Shown here one piece after another: positions 33,729 through 44,721 of a stretch of 64,000 nt of DNA. The number at the start of each line of letters is the position of its first letter. Position 1 is the first letter of the stretch. The notes beneath the pieces were generated by a model. The model was not told the origin of the DNA. It was given only the letters and a program-made list of their open reading frames with translations, and did not search any database. Origin of the DNA: Rhabditoides inermis (Eukaryota; Nematoda; Chromadorea; Rhabditida; Rhabditidae); contig CAWZYM010000120.1 in assembly GCA_963966185.1 (NCBI GenBank), forward strand, positions 265,001 to 329,000, written 5' to 3'. The position numbers and the translations under genes were made by a program.

Positions 33729-36700
33729 AGAAAGCATTTCGCCTCATGAAAACACGAAATCGCACAATAATCTTTCAGAGCAAAAATAAAACAAGCATGA
33801 TTTGAGTGAATTCACGGCAATTCTAGAGCAAATCCGATTCAAACGAGGAATATCGTCATCGTCAGAACAACGCTTTCGTGTTCAACCAAAATTGATAGGC
33901 CCGAATGTGAAAAGAGTATCCCTAATTACTAAATCTATGCATCAATGCGTCACGCCAAGCACTCACGATGGTCATCTCAACGCGGCGGATCAGCATCTTC
34001 ACGTACTCGTAGTGTTTGGGAGTATCGCAAAGTAATAGATCCGCCAGCGCCTCTTGGGGCATAGGCCGAGTAGGTGGACTTCGACCGAGAGCCTCCGTCT
34101 GAACACACATCGTCGATGAGAGAAAGAGAAGATGACAAATGAGAGAGAAATAGTCAGAAGCAACAGGCAAGCAAGGCAAGCACGGGGAGGAGAAATGGAA
34201 ATGTAGACAACTGACTGCGCCGGCAACAGCTTGCTCGACTTGTAAACGCAGAATCCGCCAGGCAGCCTCGCCAGTGCGCGCGTGCTTCAGCTCCAACTTG
34301 TCCATGCGATAGCACGCAGCCCTCGCGCGACCACACACTCTGTCTAGCTAAAACACACATACCATTCAACTCCCATCAGCATACCAGTGCAGTTCCGCTT
34401 ACCGACAGACTATCTGCAGCTGCTAGAATGCGCACCGTCCGAAGGCGCCTGGAACGCAGTACTATTGTACTATTCATAAGAGTACACTTCAATTGCGATA
34501 CTGTGTGATATCGGAGAGGTCGAGGATACCCTCCCTCGCATTTCAATTCCATGAGTGAATGTGATTGACTAGTGATAGAAGAACTGACATTGCCTCATAG
34601 AGAGCGCGGGCTCGACGGACATGTCGCGCACACTCGCTGTCCTCCTTCTCTGCCTGTGAGGCAATCCACTGCAAACAGGACAACAGTAGCAAGTAGCAAT
34701 GTACATACGTGACATGGCGGAAATCGTTTCACACAGCTCTTATGGTTTACATCTCGAACAGTGTGTCACAAAATACAGTACCGGGGGGGGCATTGCATTC
34801 GGCTCACCTCGATCCTGCTGGCGAGAGTCTCAGCGTGAGGCATCGCTTGTCGAATCCAGGGGTCCATCGTACACACGCGGACAGCGCGCGAGAACATACG
34901 GTCGGCAGTGCTGGAACAAAACGATCATACAACTGAAGAACATTACATTATGTTCATGAAACCGTAACTAGAGACGGGCACGTGGTGGTGTATTTGGGTC
35001 TGGTAGCCGTCATGCTTTCTCAATGAGGGCGAGCTGTGTGAGCGGGCAGACTGCGAGCCAGCGGCTCATTTTAACAATTACAGTCGATCGTTCTCACTAA
35101 TCGTAGTCAAGAATAAGGTCATGTTATGTTACATGCAGAAGCGTTTTGTGGTGTCGTGTTGTCGTGATGTTTGATGTTACTTCTCAATTACCCAACCACC
35201 GAATAATAATTCGTCACCTCGCGTCACGCTCCTCCTCGCCCACCGGATCGATGCACACAAGGGCGGCGTCCAGCATGTTCAACTGGAAAAAAAACGTATA
35301 TAGTTCATCTATCGTACGTAGAGTGGTAACGCGTGTGTAGTGGTAACGATCTCGCTTGGTAAGAATATGCTCGCGAGTTCTAAACTCATTTGCGAGCCTG
35401 GAGTGAGATAGCCTGGAGTGAGAGAGAGTTGGAGTGAGATGACATGTTATCACATAAAACCAAACGGAAACGATTGTAGCCTATCAGCATAACAGTTGAA
35501 CAAACAATATATGCGATTTAATGAGTAGCTTAATGGCACAATAAATGCACAGACCACGTGCAAGTCTACCGGTTCGAGAAGATCGGCGGGAGCGAGAGGT
35601 GGAGTTGCTCCTGGTGACGAGACGTTCTCGTGTAGTTCCTTCTGTCCTTCCTCATCTTCATCGTCTCCATCTTCACAACCCGCAGTGTCACTTCCACTTG
35701 CAGATCGAACCTGAAAACATTAACTCATACGCTGAAAAAAAATTAGCGTATCACGTACCACGTATATTCAAAATTAACAAAACTGAGAGATGAATGTGAG
35801 GGAAAACGCTTACAAAAGCGAATAACTAATTATCTTTCAAAGTACTTCCAAGTAAAAGTAGTTGGTTTGTACCGTTGTCTCAGTTGAGCAAAAGGACTGA
35901 CATGTTTTCAATGGAGACATGTGCCAACAGGCTCTCTCTCTCATACCAGTGCAAAGCGGCCATATTATAATGAACGCGTTTACGAAGTTATGCAGTTATT
36001 ATCTAAAAGCACAACTTCTGTTGTAACATAACACGTCGAATAATGCTGAGAGCCTGTTTGCACATGTCTCCATTGAAAACATGTCAGTCCTTTTGCTCAA
36101 CTGAGACAACGGTACAAACCAACTACTTTTACTTGGAAGTACTTTTGAAAGATAATATCTGTCCTTTTCTTAAGTTTTGTTTCACAAAATTACATTTTCA
36201 TACACGTTCGCGATTCGCTGCGAGGATACCGACGCGCACCCGCTATTCGCCTATCTCTCTCTCTCTCACTCACACACAGAGGGGGCGGGGCGAAAGCGAT
36301 TGTCCGACGCCCGCCCGCCCGAGCGCCCGCCCGCCCGAGCGACCGACACCAATCTCAATCCGCACTCGAATGCGGACTCTCCGTATCTCGCTTCAAATTC
36401 AATCAAACTCAATACAACTTTCTATAACTCTATCGAATAGAGATGTGAATGCAATGTAACAGTGGAAATCACTTCAAAATGAGGAAAAGTGCTTCATCCG
36501 GGAAAAGTCGTTTTTGAGCATTCTAGCGCGCGGGGACATCCAGTACAAACGAGAGGGCGCTGGCGCGCCCTCTCTAATTAGTCGGGTTAAGCTGTGCGAA
36601 ATGTTTCTTCAACCACTTAAAAACATGGCGTGCAACCTTCCTTCGACCCCAAACAATTAATAATTAATGTCAAATGCCAATAAACATGAATATAAATAAA

Positions 36701-37638
36701 ACATAAAAATAAATCACACTGTATCGCTTACCTGTTCGATCGTAGTCTTGGCTTTCTTCCGGGGAACAGACACCATCGATTCCGTGCTCTGAAACACAAA
36801 CAGAATGACTACCAATCATTCTTCTAACCACAATTAGTTTTTGAAATTACAATCAAAATCAAAATCAAATCGCACTGCACGCTAGCTGCTCAACCACCAG
36901 ACACCACCATATCTTTCCCACCGTTGCCTCTTTGGCTCCCTCGCCGACTGTGACCGTGTGCGGAGAGAGACGAGGCACGCCGGCTGGCGCTCCGCACTTG
37001 CCACCACTGCTCATCTCGCGATGCGTCGCGGACATGATGGCGGGCTGAGCCAGTAGCTGAGGCGGGAGTGGAGGAATGGATGGAGGGAGTGGAGGCATGG
37101 AGGGAGGGGGCGGTGGCATGAAGGGAACTTGAGGGAACGTCGTCGGCGCCGAAGCCGCCGACGACGGCCGCGTGTCCGCAGCAGCAGCTGCTCGCGAGGC
37201 AGTCTAAAGCAATACTATCAGTCACTTGGCACCACGAAGAAGAAGAGATTGGTTGGAGGGCATGCGGATGCAGTTTGAACAATGTGGATCAATGACTATA
37301 AATCTAATCAAAGTAAGAACACCAACATCATCAGTCATGTTTCATGTCATTTGACATTCATCATGCATTACGCATTAATCTTTCATTCTATTACTTTTCT
37401 TGCTAATAACCAATTATTATTATTCGACTCACGGGAGCCTTCGAGCAGCCTTCGTTCACCTCTCCAGTGATAGGGGGTAGCCCGATCCCGTCTGGCACAG
37501 GAGGCTGAACATGAGAAATCCAAAAATGTTAACGTCAAAGCAATCACACATATCTCCCTCACCGGTGCAGGCTGTGCTCCGTGCGACGTAGTCGTGACTC
37601 GTGACGTACTTGCCTAAATGAGACATCTGATTAGCTCT

Positions 37639-37684
<46 letters not shown>

Positions 37685-38043
37685 CCTCCCTCCCCCCTCT
37701 CTCCCTCACTCTCTCTCTCTCTCTCCCTCCCTCTCCCCTCTCTCTCACTCACTCTCTTTCTCTCTCTCTCCTCTCTCTCTCTCCCCTAACAAGTACCTCG
37801 ATGAAATTGTTGTCTGCCAGGTCTTTAGAGAAGAGCGTTCTCGATACAGTCGCCTAAATAGAATACAATGTACGCTTGAAATAGTAATATTTATTGCAAG
37901 TACACTAAATACAACAAGGTAAGTAACCACTCACGTAGCGTGGCTGGAAAGACGGGCTGGCCGCGCGTGGCTCCTTCCTCTTCTTCTTGTTCTTGTTCTT
38001 CTTCTTTTTCTTGATCTTCTGAATCACATCATCTCCTCCCTCC

Positions 38044-38084
<41 letters not shown>

Positions 38085-38706
38085 CTCACGTGACTGCCGG
38101 CATCGCTGCTTTCGCCCGTCGATCCCTCCCGCTCCTCTCTATCGAGTGCTTCCATGGCCGCCATGTTTTCCTCGGCTGCGCGATGCATGGCACGCGCACG
38201 CTCGCCGAGGGCCGCCGAACTGACTAAAACAGTTTTTTTTCCAAAGTACATCAATCATGTTGACGACTTACTCAAGTAAAAGTCGAGTTTACACACAAGA
38301 AGACAAAATGCGAAACAAAAAAAAACGTACTGTCGGTGTGATGGTCGGGCTCCTCTCCCTCCTGTGTCGCCGCTTCATCTGCGAGTTGGGCGTACGAGCT
38401 GGGTGGTGGGACGGAATGCGCGCGCAGCGGCGGCGGCGACGGTTGCGACGCGGGCACAGACTGCTGATTGTGAGGTGGCAGCGATTGGGAGCGGTGGCCG
38501 GCCCGTCGCGCCGCGCGCGCATCCCGCGAACGCACCTGCAGGTCGCGCTCCTCCCTCTGCCGCCGCGCCGCCTGCTCCTGCTCCTCCTGCTCCTTCTTCT
38601 TGCGCTGCTCGCGCTCCTCCCGCTGTTTGTGCAGCTTCTCCTCCTTCTCCGCCGCCTCTTTCTCGCTCGCGCGCTTGTTGCGATTGCTCGACTTGTCTTT
38701 GCCCAT
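30534..38706 (-). CDS. Unidentified 1043-residue protein with Lys-rich coiled coil, proline-rich segment and winged-helix-like region
   Basis: Twenty-seven exons join in phase from ATG at 38706 (just after TTCCAG) to TGA at 30534: 38331-38706, 38090-38223, 37935-38018, 37797-37853, 37563-37613, 37433-37504, 36922-37203, 36732-36788, 35570-35710, 35218-35282, 34808-34910, 34589-34668, 34403-34448, 34216-34347, 33967-34098, 33538-33624, 33357-33491, 33098-33256, 32765-32953, 32336-32454, 31793-31916, 31407-31477, 31206-31341, 31070-31146, 30956-31016, 30800-30886, 30534-30608. Residues 1-75 are a charged E/K/R/Q coiled coil; about 171-188 is almost pure Lys/Asn (nuclear-signal-like); about 285-310 is Pro-Pro-Leu/Met rich; 372-418 is acidic. 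Residues about 795-862 (ALVLAAIMAEREAGRRVRKD ... GLRRLREHNFI) have winged-helix spacing. The C-terminal 180 residues look globular and well conserved in codon use. I do not recognise the family. Nuclear or RNA-related function is only a guess. Confidence 0.75.
33649..33725. repeat. GA microsatellite in an intron
   Basis: About 38 GA units in the intron between exons 33538-33624 and 33967-34098 of the 1043-residue gene; on the gene's strand it is pyrimidine-rich. Confidence 0.95.
35829..36156. mobile_element. Foldback/MITE-like element, copy 2
   Basis: Arms 35829-35937 and 36048-36156 are 109 bp each and inverted with few mismatches, around a 110-bp loop. Ends read ATTATCTTTCAAAGTACTTCC and its near-complement. 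It lies in an intron (35711-36731) of the 1043-residue gene. The termini resemble those of the element at 21948-22249 (ATTATCTTT.AAA...ACTTCC), while the inner arms differ. Confidence 0.9.
36157..36731. other. Intron remainder
   Basis: Includes a short CT run (36253-36272) and a GCCCGCCC repeat (about 36309-36342). No coding evidence on either strand. Confidence 0.6.
37641..37790. repeat. CT-rich microsatellite cluster in an intron
   Basis: (CT)n with CTCC and CACT interruptions in the intron between exons 37563-37613 and 37797-37853. Confidence 0.95.
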
Positions 38707-39066
38707 CTGGAATGTGGGGGAAGAGTACACAATGCGAGAATGATATCAATTAAAAGGTGGTTCGAAAATTGAATAGGAGGCACGCAGGCACGTCAAATGA
38801 GATTCAAATGTTCATTGGTGATCCTAATAACGCGCCGGGTTTGCACTTTCTCAGCGTGAGCATGTGATTGCGAAATCATCCCCACACAACCAGGACAAGG
38901 AGCGACTACGATTGGTGAAATGCATAATACAGCAAAACTGGAAACATGAACCTAAAGTGACCTAATTCAACAAGTGACAAGTAAGAAAACGTGCACCTGA
39001 ATCTGAATCACTGAATCACTCACTATCCACGAGATTAGTGATAAACTTTGGTGTAGAAGCAATGAC

Positions 39067-39206
39067 TACAGCGTGCGGGTGGGGCGCGGGTGGGACGCGG
39101 GTGGCTGACGACTAGTTGACGGCCCGCGCCCCACCTGCACCCCACCCGCATCCCACCCGCGCCCCACCCGCAGATCAACCGCACCTCACCCGCGCCCCAC
39201 CCGCAG
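39067..39206. repeat. GC-rich minisatellite in inverted orientation
   Basis: Units of about 10-11 bp of the type GCGCCCCACCC (39122-39206) face the complementary type GGGTGGGGCGC (39072-39110), so the block can fold back. A related block lies at 40738-40938, on the other side of the gene fragment between them. Confidence 0.85.
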
Positions 39207-39655
39207 AATTCCTCTCCGATAAGCCCCGCCCCCTTTCCCAGACGCCTCCACCGGTTCACTTTGCCATATTCTCTCGTTGCATCATTGATTAACAAATATT
39301 AATGTCAAATATTTATTCGGAAACAACCAACGTGAACTCTAAAAATCACACATGGCACAGGTAAATTCAAAGGTCAAAAATCAGTCAAAGATGGCATATG
39401 AGGGCGAAGAAGAGGGCGCCTCTATGCCAGCGTCGGCAACTCCGGCTTCTCCGCGATGAACTTGATCACATCCAACGAGCACCGCCGTCGCCGACACTGC
39501 AACACAACATTCAAAATAATCGATATGTCAACATCATCAATGCATCGGCCAGATTCAATTATAAAAAATCGGTTTAGGAATTATTTAGGCTTAACTGTTC
39601 CTCCCATTTTCATTATTCATCGTTCCTCCTCACCCCTCACCTCGAATTCCAATCA

Positions 39656-40426
39656 GCAGCTGTTCTTCGTCCAAATGCCCCTCTTTCCGTCGTACACGGG
39701 CTCAATGATGACAACGTACTCGCCGTACGCGATCATCTTACTGTAAGTTAGGGATAACAAGTCACACAAGACGAACCACAAACACTATACAAGCCACATC
39801 TCATACATGAAACCTATCAGTTCGTGTCATAAGTGAAAAGCGTTCACTGACCGGTTGATCTTGCGCGGGCAGTGGTCGTGATCGTGCTGGACATCGAACT
39901 GGTAGTACTGGTTGGTAGCTCCCGGGAGTCGCTGGCGCCGTCCTGCCCCTCCCCGCACCTCCTGAAAGCGTCTACAATCACATCAGTCAACACAACAATC
40001 ATATAAACATGTAGTATCGGCGGATCTAACTGACAGCGAATGTCGACAACAACATGAGTGAACCTGACTAAGTATCGAACACTGAATGGAATCCTCCCCT
40101 TCTCCCTCGATATTATACCCTTCCTATCTCCTCCCTGCCTCTCTCACTCACAATTACCACTCGCAATGATCGGGAGACGGCGACTTCCTGCCGGCAATGC
40201 AGACGAGAACGCATCCGCGCGGAATCACGGCGGACACAACTCGTCCGCTACCCTAAACATAAACGTTCAGTCAAAACAACGATGTCAACCTGAGTGTGAG
40301 GCGCGCTTTTCGTACCTGTACTGCGGGCAGCTCTGCGTGGAGATGTCGTATCGGGGGACGTGGCCCCGCTCTATCACCGCGTCCACGGAGCGTGCACTCG
40401 CCGCCGCTCTCCTATCAACATTGTGC
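39656..40426 (-). CDS. Unidentified gene, C-terminal exons
   Basis: Minus-strand exons 40316-40426, 40158-40247, 39852-39971 and about 39656-39747 can be joined in frame: AAASARSVDAVIERGHVPRY ..., GRVVSAVIPRGCVLVCIAGR ..., ATNQYYQFDVQHDHDHCPRK, and KMIAYGEYVVIIEPVYDGKR, stopping at a TGA after NSC. The codon use is GC-rich as in neighbouring genes. A further acceptor and open piece at 39432-39500 (ending VIKFIAEKPELPTLA and a stop) may be an alternative last exon if the preceding exon is cut earlier. The N-terminal exons are not found upstream, where minisatellite sequence starts. No family is recognised; the HDHDHC cluster could bind metal, but that is speculation. Confidence 0.45.
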
Positions 40427-40737
40427 CTAGAGGAGAACGATCAATAACAATACACGATATAAGTGCTACAACAAAAGCAGAACGGAAACAATCCATACAC
40501 AGGACGGTGATACTCTATCGGCGACTCAACTGGGTTTAGAGTGACAATGCTCATACTCGGAGTTTGTTTACTTAAAGCTTGATGAAATAAACATATAAAA
40601 TGAAAAGAAACAAACAAAAAATCAAACAAAACAAAAAAAATGAAAAATACGAAAATACGAAAAACGCCATTGTGGCAAAAGAGCACAACATTATTTTATT
40701 ATTCGAAGTAGAGCGCGATTTATAAAACCCTTTCCCC

Positions 40738-40938
40738 TCTGCGGGTGGGGCGCAGGTGGCACGCTGGTCGCGCCCCACCCGCGCGCCACCCGCAGTTGCT
40801 CTTTCAGAGCTCTTTTCGCGCCTTTCCCGCGCCCCACCCGCATCTCACCCGCAGCTCACCCGCGCCCCACTAGCGTGCCACCCGCAAATGTCCCCAATCG
40901 GCTCTCAACCCGCGTCCCACCCGCGCGCCACCCGCACT
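40738..40938. repeat. GC-rich minisatellite, second block
   Basis: Degenerate repeats of CCCGCGCCCCAC type with one opposite-facing unit at its left end (GCGGGTGGGGCGC). Similar in unit and arrangement to 39067-39206. Confidence 0.85.
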
Positions 40939-41334
40939 TTGTAGTCAGTGAGTAATGACTTCTCTGAGCGGTTAGCGCGCAAAAAGCGCACGCGACAAAT
41001 CCGTCCACTCCAGATAACATGCGGCTCACAACCGATCATTCTCAACAACATATAACATATAAACAACATATAACGTATAAACACATTCAAAAACATACAA
41101 ATTTATTTCGAGGTCAGAGGTCATTCTTACAGAACAGCATTTTTCAAGCAACACAACATCATGTTATTAAAGAGATCGAGTAAGTAGGGCTAAACCGGAG
41201 CAAAATCTCTTCATTGCAAAGATAAAAGGCCACAAAATAATTCAGCAAAGCACAACATCGACATACACACACAGGCACGTGCTACTAACGTCTCGCATCA
41301 CGTCTCGCATCCTCCTCCTTAGTGTCTCTTCACT
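40939..41334. other. 3' flank of the PARP gene, no gene seen
   Basis: AT-rich; includes a duplicated ACATATAACATATAAAC-like run at about 41046-41085. It probably holds the PARP 3' untranslated region on the minus strand. Confidence 0.5.
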
Positions 41335-41665
41335 TTACGCGAACTCGACCTCCACGAGGTATTTGATGTTGATCTGCGCAGTGTCGTACACCACGTATTC
41401 GTTGTAGATGAGCGAGCAGTCCTTGCGGCCATCCAGCGAAACCGGCTTGCCGAGCGGCACCTTCACTCCATCCTCACTGAAAAGAGACATCTCTCTCTCC
41501 CCTCTCTCCCCCCACTCACGTCGTCTCATCCTCCTTCGGGTCGGGTCCGGTGCTGCCCAGACCGAACGTCGAGTGCTTGCCCTTCGGCAGACGGTCCGCG
41601 TTGTAGTCAGCGGCACGCAGCTCTGCCGAGTTGCCAAGCGCCACCTGGAAGGGAGAGTATTGCAG

Positions 41666-41722
<57 letters not shown>

Positions 41723-42001
41723 ACCACCCACATCGGCGAGCAGCATGACTCCGGTGCGTCCGCGCTGCGGATAACAGTAGTTACCAGACTTGGATGAGAC
41801 ATCGGCAAAGTAGACACCCTGACATAAAAGTGTTCACTTTTTGCTCTCCTTTCTCTCTCTCTCCCTCTCGTCTCACCTTTCCGAACATGTATCCAGTGGA
41901 GGGCGCCTCGGGCGGGGCGATACGCAGACCAGACGACAGAATGCCGTACCAGTTGGTGAGCCTCGATCCGTGCCACAGCAGCTTCCTGCAACGTGACACA
42001 A

Positions 42002-42053
<52 letters not shown>

Positions 42054-44680
42054 GGAGAGAAGGAGAGAAGGAGAGAGCGCGCACCCACCTGTTGCCGAGG
42101 TCTGCCTTGAACTGCTCCTTCTCGCCCTCCTTGTCCACCGCGTACACGGTGCGCAGCTTCATCTTGTACATGTGCGTCTTGCCGTGAGTGTTCGACAGGT
42201 AGCGCGACACCATCTGAAAACAGACTGCTGTTCCTCTCCCCTGATCGCATACAGTGGACGCGACAGCGACACACTCCATGTTCAATACTTCACTGTTATT
42301 AATGCTAGTTATAGTTACTATACAGTCACTAGTCACTAGAAACCAGAACAACTTCCCTGCCTCCTTCATCTCTCCTCCCCTCGCGCACCCACCTCGTATC
42401 GCTCGTCGTCCTTTTCCAGCGGCCGCAGCTCGCACTTCATCCTCTCGTAGTTCCTGTCGATCGGGTTCTGTCCGTCCACCGGCGCGTCCTCGCCCTTCTT
42501 CAGCGTCCTGATAGCCACCTCGATATCCGCCAGCATCTAAACACCAATCCATTAATCTATAGTCAATTTCCAATCAAGACCCACCTCGAGCAGCTCCGTC
42601 TCCTTCTTCAACGCCTCCTCGGTCTTGATGAGCGGCGGCTGCTTGAAACTGAAAGCACCTGGTATACACATTTACACACAAAACACAACTCACCCAAAGT
42701 TGTGCGGGATCTTGGTGTAGTACTCGTTGACGGTGGCGATGAAGTCCTTGCCGAACTTGTTCTCGCGAATGTGTGTCTCGATGCGCTGCAGACACTCGTA
42801 GCCCTCGGCAAGCGCAGACTGCGTCAGTTTGCCTGCAATTAAGGCAATAGGCAAAGTTGAAAATAATTTCTACTTCGATCTACTTCGCTAGCTTAGGAGC
42901 TTAGGACTACGGTAGGAGAATATTTTGACCAACTTCGTTCCCTTAGCATTACGGTAGAAAAATAATTTGATCCAATCACTCACCGAGTGGCATCCGCGTA
43001 GAGTCGTATTCCATCTGCAATACAGTCTCCTCCATGGCGCGAATGTCACAAATCAGCCTGAAATCACTCCATGACATCTACTCTCCCTTCTTCTCTACCC
43101 ACCGCATCAGCCTCTGCACCCTCTCGTCCAGCTTGCTCTCGGGCACCGGCCTCTCCTCCTCCTCGTCGTCCTTCTCCCCCTGATCCTCTTCTTCCTCTCT
43201 CTTGGTTCCCGAAGTCGACGCGCCCTCGGTAGCATAGTCCATCTACAACACAAAACACATCGAGTAAAAATCAAGTCGATATACTTTAATATAACCTATA
43301 ATCTGGCAAAAAAACTTGAACTCATCAAACCCCACCTTGATGAGAGTGTACTTTCCGGGGTAGGCGTCAAAGTCGGCACGCTCGCTCCACTCGTTGCGCG
43401 TCTTGTCGTAGAATTTCTGTTCAAACACCTCCTTGGCCTGTAAGAGGATGACGTCATCAAGTGTCAATATGACCCATTTTGTCCCATTCGTATGTGATCC
43501 AGATAATAATCAAACCCAGTACAGACCCAGAAGCATATATCCTATTAGGTTCATTCTCATCCGCAATGCTCACCTTGGCGAGATCGCCGCCGCACGGGGT
43601 GAGCTTGTCCTGGCCACGGTAGCCGACACGGCCCCAGCGGAACCACACACTGCAGAAAAGGAGATATGGAGAAGAGAGGAGAGTGGAGAGATGGAGGGAA
43701 AAGAAAAAAAGGCATATAGGGGAGATCGAGCTGCCTGAGCCTGAATACCCCGACCTGACCGCCTGACCCACCTGTATCGCTTCTGATCATCATCCTGCAC
43801 CACCTGCAGGATGTAGAACTTGTTGTTATTGTTCGCGATGTTAGTCTGAAAGGAAATGTTTACAGTAAGCCACGGAATACAGTAACCATCCATAAGTACC
43901 GTACCTGGTTGAGCATAGCGTCGTAGACCACATCGCCCTCACAGTAGACGTGCGCCGTATCCACCTTCTCCACGCACTCGGGATCCACGGGAGCGCGACC
44001 CTAAACACCAATCGATAATCCGATTATTGACAAGAAAAACACTGTTAGTATAGAACCTAGAGTAAAAGGAATTATGATAGCACACATCAAAGTGAGTGAA
44101 AACATTAGATCATGTGAAAAGTAAGTCTTCAGTCTTCAACCACCTTGACTATGACTGTACGCTTTCCTCCGCTCCGGTATCCCGACGCGGTCGACTTCTT
44201 TCCGCTGCCACCGCGAGGCTTCTTCTCCACTTCCTCCTCCTCGACCGGTGCCGACTTGCCGCCGCGACCGCGCTTCGTCTGCAAAAATGGCAATAAGCGA
44301 CCAGTAGAGTCACAACTTGTATACTATCAAGTGCCAATGAAAAGGGAGAAATTGTACGAACCTTGGGCTCGCAGTCATCCTCCGGCGGCTCCTCCTTCAC
44401 CTCACGCTTGTAGTCCACCTACACAGAAGTTGTCAGTACTGAGTACAGTATCCTCCAAAGCGATCGATACACGTACAGTATGCCTCACCAGTGCTTCTCT
44501 CTTGGTGAGCGTGCGGGAGCGAGTGGCAGTGGGCACGGGCTGGGCTGCCATAGAAGAGTCGGCAGAGGAAATCGAATGACGCAGCTGGAGAGGGAGATGT
44601 GAGCGGGGGAGAAAGAGAGAAAGAGAAAGAGAAAGAGAAAGAGAAAGAGAAAGAGAAAGAGAAAGAGAAAGAGAAAGAGA

Positions 44681-44721
<41 letters not shown>

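Noticed and set aside
41335..42573. 412-codon minus-strand open frame read as one exon
   Set aside because: It reads through several introns with stretches of Ser-Leu repeat; the PARP protein needs the splices described for exons 41335-41476 to 42393-42536.
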